Source of the DNA: Fulvimarina sp040239565
GTDB taxonomy: Bacteria > Pseudomonadota > Alphaproteobacteria > Rhizobiales > Rhizobiaceae
Assembly (NCBI RefSeq): GCF_040239565.1
Contig: NZ_JBEHWS010000004.1
Coordinates: 62,001 to 126,000 of the forward strand
Direction: 5' to 3'
DNA length: 64,000 nucleotides
Positions 9,457 through 17,846 of the stretch are shown one piece after another. Below the pieces are notes generated by a model. The model made no database searches and was not told the DNA's origin. It saw nothing but the letters and a program-made list of their open reading frames with translations. The first letter of the stretch is position 1. Each line of letters begins with the position of its first letter. The position numbers were made by a program, and so were the translations under genes.

Positions 9457-9933
9457 ATGAGCGATAAGAGCTTGGATCCCGAGATTGTTCGTGAGTTGGC
9501 CGCGATCCTCAAGGAGAGCGATCTCACGGAGATCGAGGTCGAACGGGACTCGTTGCGTATCCGCCTGACCCGCCAGATCGAGGCCGCTCCCGTCTATTAT
9601 CAGCAGCCGCAGATGGCGTCTCATGCGCCAGCCCCGCAGCAGCAACCGGCTCCCGCAGCAGCCCAGCCTCAGGCAGCGCCCGCAAAATCCGGACCGGCCG
9701 AGGGCACCGTCACATCGCCGATGGTCGGAACTGTCTATCACGCCGCTTCGCCGGGCTCGAAACCGTTCGTAGAGGTGGGTCAAGCGGTGAAGGAAGGCGA
9801 GACGGTCTGCATCATCGAGGCGATGAAGACCATGAACAACATCCCCTCCCCCCGCTCCGGCACGGTCCGCGAAATCCTGGTGGACAACGCCCAGCCGGTG
9901 GAATTCGGTGAACCGCTCTTCGTGATCGACTGA
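9457..9933 (+). CDS. accB: Biotin carboxyl carrier protein of acetyl-CoA carboxylase
   Basis: Carries the biotin that AccC carboxylates and the AccAD transferase uses, in the first step of fatty-acid synthesis. The 158-residue protein has an N-terminal helical region, an Ala/Pro/Gln-rich hinge (about 48-82), and a C-terminal biotinyl domain with the target lysine at residue 124 in EAMKTM. Lengths and layout match the family. A 225-base leader precedes it, with GGATAGGA just before the ATG region; no classical promoter could be assigned with confidence. accC follows after 14 bases. Confidence 0.97.
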   Translation: MSDKSLDPEIVRELAAILKESDLTEIEVERDSLRIRLTRQIEAAPVYYQQPQMASHAPAPQQQPAPAAAQPQAAPAKSGPAEGTVTSPMVGTVYHAASPGSKPFVEVGQAVKEGETVCIIEAMKTMNNIPSPRSGTVREILVDNAQPVEFGEPLFVID

Positions 9934-9947
9934 GAGGCTTAAAGACG

Positions 9948-11294
9948 ATGGTCTCCAAGGTCCTCATCGCCAATCGCGGCGAGATCGCACTTCGTGTTCT
10001 GCGCGCCTGCAAGGAACTCGGGATCTCGACCGTGGCCGTGCACTCGACGGCGGACAATGCCGCCATGCATGTGCGGCTGGCCGACGAAAGTGTCTGCGTC
10101 GGGCCGCCGCCGGCGCGTGACAGTTATCTCAACATTCCGCAGATCGTAGCGGCCTGCGAGATCACTGGCGCCGATGCGGTCCACCCAGGTTATGGCTTCC
10201 TGTCAGAGAATGCGCGTTTCGCGGACATTCTCGAAGCCCATCAGCTGACTTTCATCGGCCCGACGGCCGATCACATCCGCACCATGGGTGACAAGATCGA
10301 GGCCAAGCGGACAGCCGAGCGTCTCGGCATTCCGGTCGTTCCCGGTTCTCCCGGTGCGGTGACCGAGGACGACGAGGCGATGAAGATCGCCAAGGAAATC
10401 GGCTTCCCGGTCATCGTCAAAGCGTCGGCCGGCGGCGGCGGACGTGGCATGAAGATCGCCCGCACCGAAAAGGATCTTTCGAACGCGCTCGCAACCGCCC
10501 GTTCCGAGGCCGGCGCCGCCTTCGGCGATGACGCAGTTTACATCGAGAAATATCTCGAAAAGCCGCGCCATATCGAGGTTCAGGTTTTCGGTGACGGTAA
10601 AGGCAATGCCATTCATCTCGGCGAGCGCGATTGTTCACTCCAGCGCCGGAATCAGAAGGTATGGGAGGAGGCAAATTCGCCTGCCCTGTCGCCGGAGCAG
10701 CGTGAGCGAATCGGCACCATCTGCGCGGAGGCCATGAAAGGCCTCAAATATCGCGGCGCCGGCACGATCGAGTTTCTCTACGAGAACGACGAGTTCTATT
10801 TCATCGAAATGAACACTCGTCTTCAGGTCGAGCATCCGGTGACGGAAGCGGTGACCGGCCTCGATCTCGTGCATGAGCAGATTCGCGTCGCCAACGGGGA
10901 CGGGCTTTCTCTGACGCAGGACGAAGTGAAGTTCTTCGGCCACGCCATCGAGTGCCGCATCAACGCGGAAGACCCGCGCACCTTCGTGCCTTCGCCTGGT
11001 GAGATCACGCATTATCATGCTCCAGGCGGGCTCGGCGTGCGCATCGATTCGGCGGTCTATCGCGGCTATCGAATTCCGCCTTTCTACGACAGCCTCGTCG
11101 GCAAGCTGATCGTCCACGGCCGGACGCGCGAGGAATGCATGATGCGGCTGAAACGAGCCCTCGACGAGTTCGTGCTCGACGGGATCAACACCACGCTTCC
11201 CCTGTTCCGTGATCTCGTGGCAAACGAGAGCGTCAGGCGCGGCGAATACGATATTCACTGGCTCGAACACTTCCTCGAAGGCGAGGCTGGCTGA
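9948..11294 (+). CDS. accC: Biotin carboxylase subunit of acetyl-CoA carboxylase
   Basis: ATP-grasp enzyme that carboxylates biotin on AccB. The 448-residue product is full length. Visible features are the N-terminal KVLIANRGEIA, HPGYGFLSEN, the glycine-rich ATP loop (KASAGGGGRGM), the EKYLEKPRHIEVQ segment, the metal-binding IEMNTRLQVEHPVTE segment and the C-terminal IECRINAEDP. The start ATG lies 14 bases after accB, and aat begins 6 bases after its end, so these genes form one transcription unit. Confidence 0.98.
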   Translation: MVSKVLIANRGEIALRVLRACKELGISTVAVHSTADNAAMHVRLADESVCVGPPPARDSYLNIPQIVAACEITGADAVHPGYGFLSENARFADILEAHQLTFIGPTADHIRTMGDKIEAKRTAERLGIPVVPGSPGAVTEDDEAMKIAKEIGFPVIVKASAGGGGRGMKIARTEKDLSNALATARSEAGAAFGDDAVYIEKYLEKPRHIEVQVFGDGKGNAIHLGERDCSLQRRNQKVWEEANSPALSPEQRERIGTICAEAMKGLKYRGAGTIEFLYENDEFYFIEMNTRLQVEHPVTEAVTGLDLVHEQIRVANGDGLSLTQDEVKFFGHAIECRINAEDPRTFVPSPGEITHYHAPGGLGVRIDSAVYRGYRIPPFYDSLVGKLIVHGRTREECMMRLKRALDEFVLDGINTTLPLFRDLVANESVRRGEYDIHWLEHFLEGEAG

Positions 11295-11300
11295 CGCGCA

Positions 11301-11969
11301 ATGGCGAAGAGTGGCGGACAAGATTATCGGATCACTCCCGCCATTCTGCTGAAAGCCTATGCCTGCGGCATCTTTCCCATGGCTGAGTCAGCCGAAGACC
11401 CAAACATCTTTTGGGTCGACCCGGTGGAGCGCGGCATCTTGCCGCTCGGTTCCGTGCATATTCCTCGCAGCCTGAAAAAGACGATCCGCAAACAGATCTT
11501 CGAGGTTCGCTTCGATACGGCTTTCACCGCGATCCTCGACGGATGCGCCGAGCCGACCCCGGAGCGGACCGAAACCTGGATCAATCGCACGGTCCGCGAT
11601 CTCTACATTTCACTCTATCGAGAAGGCTTCGCGCATTCGGTGGAGACCTGGAAAGACGGCGAACTTGTTGGCGGTCTCTACGGTGTCTCGCTGGGCGGCG
11701 CATTCTTCGGCGAAAGCATGTTTTCGCGAACAACCGACGCCTCGAAGGTCGCCCTCGCCTTTTTGTGTGAACGGCTGATCCGGGGCGGTTACTCGCTGCT
11801 GGACACTCAGTTCCTGACCGATCATCTGCAGCGATTTGGCGCTATCGAAATTCCCCGCGAAGATTACCAGGCACTTCTGTCGACGGCGGTCGAGGCGGAT
11901 GCGACCTTCTATTCGGACGGCGCCGGCACGTCCGACTCGGTCTTACAGCTCTTCAGCCACACATCGTAG
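11301..11969 (+). CDS. aat: Leucyl/phenylalanyl-tRNA--protein transferase
   Basis: Adds Leu or Phe from aminoacyl-tRNA to N-terminal Arg/Lys of substrates, marking them for ClpS/ClpAP by the N-degron pathway. The 222 residues include the family signature GIFPMAE, FWVDPVERGILPL, the VHIPRSLKK segment, SVETWKDGELVGGLYG and the acceptor-site region FGESMFSR. It is translationally close to accC (6-base gap). Its last 61 bases overlap the end of the convergent DUF2155 gene, so the two mRNAs are complementary at their 3' ends. Confidence 0.96.
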   Translation: MAKSGGQDYRITPAILLKAYACGIFPMAESAEDPNIFWVDPVERGILPLGSVHIPRSLKKTIRKQIFEVRFDTAFTAILDGCAEPTPERTETWINRTVRDLYISLYREGFAHSVETWKDGELVGGLYGVSLGGAFFGESMFSRTTDASKVALAFLCERLIRGGYSLLDTQFLTDHLQRFGAIEIPREDYQALLSTAVEADATFYSDGAGTSDSVLQLFSHTS

Positions 11970-12358
11970 ACCGGGTGCTCGATCGCGTTGAGGCCGGGCG
12001 ATGCGGCAAACATCCAGCCTGAAAATATGCGCCGGATTTCGCGGTCGAGGGTGATTTCGTCGACCTCGACAAAGGCGTCCGTCTGGGTGGCCTCGCCCTC
12101 GGCACTGGTCTTGCAGACGCGTGGCGTTACCTGAAGAGCGCCGAATTGCACTGTTTCGTCGATGAAGACGTCGAATTCAGTCAGACGGCCGGTAATCTTG
12201 TCCAGGCCGGAAAAGACGGCGACGGGGTTTTCGATCCGCTGCTGAGCGTCAGCCGTCGTGGCCGTGAACCAGACCGGCAGGAAGGCGAGCACGGAAAACG
12301 CCGTCGCGCGGCCCATGGAGCGGAATTCGGAAAAAGTCGCCAATATTCTCAAACTCAT
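11909..12358 (-). CDS. DUF2155 domain-containing exported protein
   Basis: Small exported protein of 149 residues with an N-terminal hydrophobic signal segment ending around TADAQQ. The DUF2155 domain spans the remainder (AVFSGLDKITGRLTEFDV, then FGALQVTPRVC, then FSGWMFAASPGLNAIEHPVYDVWL). Two conserved cysteines (VCKT and SCKT) could form a disulfide. The function of the family is unknown to me. It regularly sits beside the NDUFA12 gene in Rhizobiales, as here. A tandem GTG-ATG lies at 12361/12358 and a later ATG (about 12313) would give a shorter signal peptide, so the start is uncertain. Confidence 0.85.
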   Translation of the reverse strand: MSLRILATFSEFRSMGRATAFSVLAFLPVWFTATTADAQQRIENPVAVFSGLDKITGRLTEFDVFIDETVQFGALQVTPRVCKTSAEGEATQTDAFVEVDEITLDREIRRIFSGWMFAASPGLNAIEHPVYDVWLKSCKTESDVPAPSE

Positions 12359-12485
12359 CACCGGTCGGTTCCGAAGCGCGGTGTCGATAATTCACTAGGC
12401 CGCGCGGCGGCTAAGCAGGCGAGTTGCACCGTCCCTTGAAAGCCGCGAATAGTCAGGCAATCCGGCAGAAAATCGGCAGCGAGCG

Positions 12486-12869
12486 TCAGGGCGTCCAGGC
12501 GTCGTATTCGCCAGTCACACGCGGGCGATCCTTTTCGGGGCGTAGCAGAGAGCCGGACGGACGATAGGCTTCATGCGTTCCGGTGTGGTTCTTCTCGTGC
12601 GACTTTTCCCAATGGCGGGGATTGTACGTCTCTTCCGATGGCGGCGTATCGACCCTGTGATGCATCCAGCCATGCCATCCGGTGGGAATGGCGGACGCCT
12701 CGACCGGGCCATTGTAGATCACCCAGCGGCGCGTACCATCGCTATTGGTGTAATAGATGTTGCCGTACTGGTCCTCGCCAACCTTCTTGCCGGTTCGCCA
12801 GGTGTAGAACCGCGTATTCAGGGTCTGCCCATTCCACCAGGTGAAGATTTGCAGAAGCCATTCTTTCAT
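12486..12869 (-). CDS. NADH:ubiquinone oxidoreductase accessory subunit NDUFA12-like
   Basis: Homologue of mitochondrial complex I subunit NDUFA12 (B17.2), found as an accessory subunit in alphaproteobacterial complex I on the matrix/cytoplasmic side. The 127 residues show the family pattern: FTWWNGQTLNTRFYTWR, VGEDQYGNIYY, RRWVIYNG, then IPTGWHGWMHH, and a Pro/Arg-rich C-terminus. I prefer the ATG at 12867-12869, matching related proteins that begin MK; a GTG five codons upstream is possible. It is upstream of DUF2155 on the same strand with a 127-base gap. Confidence 0.95.
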   Translation of the reverse strand: MKEWLLQIFTWWNGQTLNTRFYTWRTGKKVGEDQYGNIYYTNSDGTRRWVIYNGPVEASAIPTGWHGWMHHRVDTPPSEETYNPRHWEKSHEKNHTGTHEAYRPSGSLLRPEKDRPRVTGEYDAWTP

Positions 12870-12964
12870 CGCGCGTTTGCCCACATGCTCGGCCTAAACT
12901 CACCGCCCTTATGCGGCTGCATTGAATAGATGTCCAGCCAATCCCGGCGCCGCGAAAATGAGTA

Positions 12965-13411
12965 TCACGATTGATCGGCTTGCGACTTCGGTTCCTTATG
13001 CTCCCTTTGATCGATCAGGCTGATCAGGAAAAGCGCAAGTCCGAGTGCGAGCACCGTCGCCGCAAGGCCCATGAGGAAAGTCCCGGACGTGCTTTCGACT
13101 TCGAGCAGAATCAACTTTCGAACGACGGCGAGAACGCCGATGACGATGACGGTGCGAACCTGGGCAAGCCGATGGTCGCCGGTCGCCATCTGCTGGATCG
13201 AATGGGCAAGCTCCAGCGCAATGACGACGGCAAGCACCCGATCGAACAGCATCTGAAATGCGTTGTATTCGAGAGGATCGCCCGCCCCGGTAAAGATCGT
13301 GATCAGCGAGCGGGCAAAGCTGAACACGGCAAGAACCACGACAACGGCCATGCCGAGCAGAAGCAGATAGGCGATGCCGCGTTCGAACACGTGATAGATC
13401 TTCAAGGCCAT
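12965..13411 (-). CDS. PsiE-family membrane protein
   Basis: Integral membrane protein of 148 residues with four hydrophobic segments (about 12-32, 50-68, 80-100, 110-132) and a charged, hydrophilic C-terminus. The pattern HSIQQMATGDHRLAQVRTV followed by IGVLAVVRKLILLE matches the phosphate-starvation-inducible PsiE family. The biochemical role of that family is not established. The start ATG at 13409-13411 has GGGAG about 11 bases upstream. No Pho box could be identified upstream, so phosphate control is only suggested by the family name. Confidence 0.75.
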   Translation of the reverse strand: MALKIYHVFERGIAYLLLLGMAVVVVLAVFSFARSLITIFTGAGDPLEYNAFQMLFDRVLAVVIALELAHSIQQMATGDHRLAQVRTVIVIGVLAVVRKLILLEVESTSGTFLMGLAATVLALGLALFLISLIDQREHKEPKSQADQS

Positions 13412-13558
13412 TGTCGACGGCTCCCGATCCCGCTCAACGCGGTCTTGTTACCGCGTCTCACACGACAAAGGTGTCGCGCAGCGCCGTGTTGTCCAATCCG
13501 CGGTGCGGGTCCTGATCATCGCGAGTCCACCACGTGGCGTCAAAGCGATTGGTCGGTA

Positions 13559-14056
13559 TCAGCCGAGCAGCCGCTCGAAGACAGCGACTTCGACGCCATC
13601 ACTGGACGCACCACGGGCAATCGCCGTACCGGTCGGCCTGAAGCCGTGTTTCTCGTAGAACGCGACCGCACTCACATTTGCGGGCTCGACCTCGCAACGA
13701 ATCCTGCGCCCGTCCGGAAAGGCGCCCATGAGTTCCAGCAGCATCTCCGACCCAAGGCCTTCCCGCTGTTCATCCGGCAGGACATAGAGCTGATGCAGCA
13801 CGACAAGCGTGCGATCGGCATCCGAGGATGCGGCAAATCCCATACCTCCAAGCTTCTCGCCATTGTCGCCGACGATAAACTCCGATGAAGGACGACCGAG
13901 CCGCGGCTTGAGCGCTGCGACGGAATGCCAGGCCTCGCTTATTTCGGTGACGCGCGCCGAGCCGTAGATGGGATCATATGTCGCGTGCCAAGTTTCCGCG
14001 AGAAGCCGGCTCACCGCCGGCAGATCGCGCTCCATGGCTGTGCGGATGAAGAACAT
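13559..14056 (-). CDS. GNAT-family N-acetyltransferase
   Basis: Predicted acetyl-CoA-dependent acetyltransferase of 165 residues. The GNAT core is visible: an N-terminal IRTAMERDLPAVSRLL helix, the acetyl-CoA loop in DEQREGLGSEMLLEL (motif A, a Q/RxxGxG/A variant), and NVSAVAFYEKHGFRPTG (motif B). The substrate is unknown. It begins 3 bases after the gatB stop on the same strand, so it is probably co-transcribed and translationally coupled with gatB; a GNAT behind gatB is common in Rhizobiales. Confidence 0.88.
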   Translation of the reverse strand: MFFIRTAMERDLPAVSRLLAETWHATYDPIYGSARVTEISEAWHSVAALKPRLGRPSSEFIVGDNGEKLGGMGFAASSDADRTLVVLHQLYVLPDEQREGLGSEMLLELMGAFPDGRRIRCEVEPANVSAVAFYEKHGFRPTGTAIARGASSDGVEVAVFERLLG

Positions 14057-14059
14057 TAC

Positions 14060-15559
14060 CTATTCGACGCCAAGCTTTTCCTTGACCAGCACGTTTACGG
14101 CCTGCGGATTGGCCTTGCCGCCGGTCGCCTTCATCACCTGACCGACGAACCAGCCAGCCATCGAAGGTTTCGCCTTGGCCTGCTCGACTTTCTCAGGGTT
14201 CGCGGCGATTACATCGTCGACCGCCTTCTCGATCGCACCGGTGTCGGTCACCTGCTTCATGCCGCGGTCTTCGACGATCTGCTTCGGGTCTCCGCCCTCG
14301 TTCCAGACGATCTCGAAGAGATCCTTGGCGATCTTGCCGGAAATCGTACCCTCGCGGATGAGATCGAGAATCGCACCCAGCTGATCGGCCGACACCGGCG
14401 TTTCCTCAATGCCCTTGCCGTCCTTGTTGAGCGCGCCGAGGAGATCGTTGATCACCCAGTTCGCCGCCTGCTTGGCGTCGCGTCCCTTGGCGACCTCCTC
14501 GTAGAAATCGGCGATCGCCTTTTCCGAGACGAGAATCGAGGCATCGTAGGTCGAAAGGCCGCCTTCCTCGATGAACCGGTTCTTCTTGTCGTCAGGAAGC
14601 TCGGGCAGCTCTGAGAGCAGCGCGTCGATATAGGCCTGATCGAATTCCAGCGGCAGAAGGTCCGGATCTGGGAAGTAGCGATAGTCGTGCGCATCTTCCT
14701 TGTTGCGCATGGCGCGGGTCTCGCCCTTCGTCGGGTCGAAGAGACGCGTTTCCTGCTCCACCATGCCGCCGTCCTCGATCAGCGCAATCTGACGCCGCGC
14801 CTCTGATTCGATCGACTGACCGACGAAGCGGATCGAGTTAACGTTCTTGATCTCGCAGCGCGTGCCGAAGGCGCCGCCCGGACGGCGGACAGAAACGTTC
14901 ACATCGGCGCGCATGGAGCCCTCGTCCATGTTGCCGTTGCAGGTGCCGAGATAGCGCAGGATCGTGCGAAGTTTGGTGAGATAGGCCTTGGCCTCGTCTG
15001 CCGAGCGCATGTCTGGCTTGGAGACGATTTCCATCAACGCGACGCCCGAACGGTTGAGATCGACGAAGCTCATGGATGGATGCTGGTCGTGCATCGACTT
15101 GCCGGCATCCTGTTCGAGATGCAGGCGCTCGATGCCAACCTCGATATCCTCGAACTCGCCCTGCTTGTTCGGTCCGACCGAAACCGTCACCGTGCCCTCG
15201 CCGACGATCGGATCCTTGAACTGGCTGATCTGATAGCCCTGCGGCAGATCGGGATAGAAATAGTTCTTGCGGTCAAACACCGAGCGCTTGTTGATCTGCG
15301 CCTTGAGGCCGAGGCCCGTCCGCACGGCCTGACGCACGCATTCCTCGTTGATGACCGGCAGCATTCCGGGCATCGCCGCATCGACGAGGCTGACATGAGA
15401 GTTGGCCTCGGCGCCGAAATCCGTCGAAGCGCCGGAGAAGAGCTTGGCATCGGACAGCACCTGGGCGTGCACCTCCATGCCAATGATGATCTCCCAATCC
15501 CCGGTCGCCCCGGAAATGAAGCTCTTCGGGTTAGGTTCACGGGTGTCGACGATGGTCAT
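14060..15559 (-). CDS. gatB: Aspartyl/glutamyl-tRNA(Asn/Gln) amidotransferase subunit B
   Basis: Subunit of GatCAB, which converts misacylated Glu-tRNA(Gln) and Asp-tRNA(Asn) to the correct aminoacyl-tRNAs. The 499-residue length is typical. Family features are IIIGMEVHAQV near residue 25, the kinase core with KNYFYPDLPQGYQISQ, RLHLEQDAGKS, FVDLNRSGVALMEIV and MRADVNVSVR, then the C-terminal helical YqeY-like tail (TVSGKIAKDLFE-like segment and MKATGGKANPQ). The start ATG at 15557-15559 fits the usual N-terminus. A GNAT follows after 3 bases. Confidence 0.97.
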   Translation of the reverse strand: MTIVDTREPNPKSFISGATGDWEIIIGMEVHAQVLSDAKLFSGASTDFGAEANSHVSLVDAAMPGMLPVINEECVRQAVRTGLGLKAQINKRSVFDRKNYFYPDLPQGYQISQFKDPIVGEGTVTVSVGPNKQGEFEDIEVGIERLHLEQDAGKSMHDQHPSMSFVDLNRSGVALMEIVSKPDMRSADEAKAYLTKLRTILRYLGTCNGNMDEGSMRADVNVSVRRPGGAFGTRCEIKNVNSIRFVGQSIESEARRQIALIEDGGMVEQETRLFDPTKGETRAMRNKEDAHDYRYFPDPDLLPLEFDQAYIDALLSELPELPDDKKNRFIEEGGLSTYDASILVSEKAIADFYEEVAKGRDAKQAANWVINDLLGALNKDGKGIEETPVSADQLGAILDLIREGTISGKIAKDLFEIVWNEGGDPKQIVEDRGMKQVTDTGAIEKAVDDVIAANPEKVEQAKAKPSMAGWFVGQVMKATGGKANPQAVNVLVKEKLGVE

Positions 15560-15699
15560 GGCTCGGTCCGCAGGCTGGATGTGATCTCTGGTTTGCTTTG
15601 GCTATATCTAAGAGAGATAGTGTTCAAGCCGAAGCCCTCTGAGCCGGTCTTTTGCCAGCCGCCGAGAAGCGTCCCGCGACCGAACCGATGTAGCCGCAG

Positions 15700-16296
15700 G
15701 AGTGCTTGGAAGAAGATCGAACAGACGCCCGAATGGGATGCCGGCGCCCGGCCCTTCTTCCAGACGGTCGATGCATTCTTCGACTGGATCGAATTTCGCG
15801 AGGAACGATATGAGCTGGTCGACGGGGTGCCGGTCATGGTGCCTTACGTGAAACGGCCCCATGCTCGGATCGTCAGCAACATCGACCGCCTGTTCCACCA
15901 GGCATTTTATCCTGATCGCTACATGGTCACGCTGGGCGATTTCGCCATCCAGACCGGGACGCTCCATCCGCTATGCCGACGTTCTCGTCGAGGAGGCAAG
16001 TTCAAATAGCGAAGGCCGAACGACGAAAGTCCCCCGCCTCATCGTAGAGGTCCTCTCGAAGACGACAACGCCAAACGATTTCGGCCCTAAGCGTCTCGAA
16101 TATCTTGGTCTGGATCCCCTACGTGTCTTACCTGGTCGTCGACCAACAGAAGGCGTGCGTATGGGCTTGGATCCGGGAAGAAGACGCGTGGCCGGAGCAT
16201 TGCCGCATCATCACGGAAGGCAGCGTCTCGATTTGCGAATTCAAAATCGAGCTTGCGATGAGCAAGATCTACAGGAACGTTCTCGAAACACGATGA
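15700..16296 (+). pseudogene. Uma2-family (DUF820) endonuclease-like pseudogene with two frameshifts
   Basis: A Uma2-type protein can be followed through three reading frames. The N-terminal part (about 15715-15958) reads FFDWIEFREERYELVDG, then VPYVKRPHARIV and GDFAIQTG. The frame then shifts by one base near 15958-15963 and continues RSIRYADVLVEE, PRLIVEVLS and RLEYLGLDP. A second one-base shift near 16108 restores YVSYLVVDQQKACVWAW to a stop at 16294-16296. The conserved Glu/Asp positions of the PD-(D/E)XK-like fold (ELVDG, YADVLVE, IVEVLS) are all present. No good start codon lies in the first frame, so the 5' end may be damaged as well. Two independent shifts point to decay, not sequencing error, although error is not excluded. 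Confidence 0.75.
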
Positions 16297-16348
16297 TGAT
16301 TGCAGGACCTCATGAGGTCTCTCGATCAGAGAGCGCTCTGCAGGTCTC

Positions 16349-17104
16349 TTACCGCCCCATAAACAGCGCGGCCGTTTCAAAATCAGCCTTGCGTCGCCGG
16401 CTGACGAGCTGTGCTTCCTCGTCTTCACCCCAGCGCTCGGCATTCCAGTCTTCGTCGAGCCGTGACAGAGCCCAGGCTTCATCGACTCCGAGACGGCCTT
16501 CGTGAAGCGCGAGTGCCAGGAGTCCCGAGCCGGAAATCGTCGTCACCTGCTGAAGACCGGCGATCAGCCATGGATCTTCGAGCGGTGCCACACGTGTTGC
16601 GAATGCTTCAAGCGATTCGGTCGGCTGTTCGACATGCATCACACCCTCAGTGAGCACGAAACGCACGCCGAGCAGTTCCGACGCCCACGCCACGATCGGA
16701 TCCCAACGTTCGCGCTGGCGCTCGACAAGTCTGTCAGGATGGCCGGCACGATAAAAAAGCAGATCTGTTTCCACGTAGCGCGGAACTTCATCGAGAACCG
16801 GTCTCGGATGGAGTGCGACGGCATCGACCACGGTGTTGGCGAGCCGGGTTGCCGGCATCGTGCCCGGATCGACACGTTCACCCTGTTCAGCCCATTCGTC
16901 CTTGATGGCGCTCGCGATCGCATCGTTCGGCAAGACCAGCGGCTTCTTTGCCGGCGTCTTTACGGGCCGGCCATCCAGCAGCACCTGATATCCGCCCCCG
17001 ACGGGACCTAGATCTGCCTCGGTGTAAAACCGCTTGGGCAAATCGCGGCGCATGGCATTCGGGTTTTCGAACAGGCGTTGCAGGATATCGGGATCGTTCG
17101 ACAT
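16349..17104 (-). CDS. ATP12-family F1-ATPase assembly chaperone
   Basis: Homologue of mitochondrial ATP12, which shields the alpha subunit before it is built into F1. The 251 residues include PKRFYTEADLGPVGGGYQVLLDGRPVKTP (shown in parts: RFYTEA, YQVLLDGRPVKTP), the AIKDEWAEQGE segment, MPATRLANTVVD, and a LLFYRA segment followed by RQRERWDPIVAW. All are typical of the family. The start ATG is at 17102-17104. It is the last gene of the run crcB-rluC-HAD-ATP12 and is convergent with the Uma2 pseudogene across 52 bases that hold two short inverted repeats but no T-run. Confidence 0.93.
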   Translation of the reverse strand: MSNDPDILQRLFENPNAMRRDLPKRFYTEADLGPVGGGYQVLLDGRPVKTPAKKPLVLPNDAIASAIKDEWAEQGERVDPGTMPATRLANTVVDAVALHPRPVLDEVPRYVETDLLFYRAGHPDRLVERQRERWDPIVAWASELLGVRFVLTEGVMHVEQPTESLEAFATRVAPLEDPWLIAGLQQVTTISGSGLLALALHEGRLGVDEAWALSRLDEDWNAERWGEDEEAQLVSRRRKADFETAALFMGR

Positions 17105-17149
17105 GGAGGTAAGGAAAGGCCTTCAGATTCGAGTGGATATCGCCGGTAG

Positions 17150-17839
17150 CTATGCTCTCGCGGGCTCACACGCCAGCCAGAGATCGAGAGCCGAGGCCAG
17201 ATCGGGCACGGTCTCGGTCACCTGATGTGACCCGCTACGCACAAGATGATCCGGCGTGTGCGATCCCCACGATACGCCGATCGCAGTGCTGCCGGCGGCG
17301 CGAGCCATTTCCATGTCGAAACTCGTATCGCCGACAACGACTGCATGAAGTGGATCGAGGCCGAGTTCGGCGCAAGATTCTAGAACCATTGCCGGATGCG
17401 GCTTGGAGGGGCAGTCGTCGGCCGTGCGAACAACCGAGAAAGCTTCAGTCAGGCCGTGTGAGGCGGTCAAAGCCGCTACGCCACGCCGCGATTTGCCTGT
17501 CACCATACCAACTAGGACGTACTCGCGTGACGCTAGGTCGCGAACGAGATCGGCCATGCCATCGAAGAGATGGTCGGCGAAGTGTGGACGAGTGCGTTCG
17601 AGCCGGTATTCGTTGCGATAGGCATCGGCCAGACGCTCCACCTCGAAGCGTGTCAGGCTGGGGCGAAGGGCAGCGATCGCCGTATCGAGCGACAGACCAA
17701 TGATCGAGCGCGTTGCCTCTCGCGCTGGCGGCTCAAGCCCATGCGCAATGAAGCAGCGCTCCATGATGTCGCAGATCAGACCAGCCGAATCGGCGATCGT
17801 CCCATCGCAGTCGAACAGAACGGCTTTGATGATGGTCAC
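17150..17839 (-). CDS. HAD-IA hydrolase, phosphoglycolate phosphatase-like
   Basis: Cytoplasmic phosphatase of the haloacid dehalogenase superfamily, 229 residues. Motif I is FDCDGTIADS (nucleophile Asp at about 9), motif II VGMVTGKSRRGV, motif III Lys in CPSKPHPAM, and motif IV VVGDTSFDMEMA. An alpha-helical cap lies between about 18 and 85. The substrate is not determined; phosphoglycolate phosphatase Gph-like proteins are the nearest family. It begins 7 bases after the rluC stop, so it is very likely translated from the same mRNA. Confidence 0.9.
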   Translation of the reverse strand: MTIIKAVLFDCDGTIADSAGLICDIMERCFIAHGLEPPAREATRSIIGLSLDTAIAALRPSLTRFEVERLADAYRNEYRLERTRPHFADHLFDGMADLVRDLASREYVLVGMVTGKSRRGVAALTASHGLTEAFSVVRTADDCPSKPHPAMVLESCAELGLDPLHAVVVGDTSFDMEMARAAGSTAIGVSWGSHTPDHLVRSGSHQVTETVPDLASALDLWLACEPARA

Positions 17840-17846
17840 GGGCAGA

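Noticed and set aside
16297..16348. Possible terminator between the Uma2 pseudogene and ATP12
   Set aside because: Two short inverted repeats (GACCTC/GAGGTC and CTCTC/GAGAG) exist but no T-tract follows on either strand.
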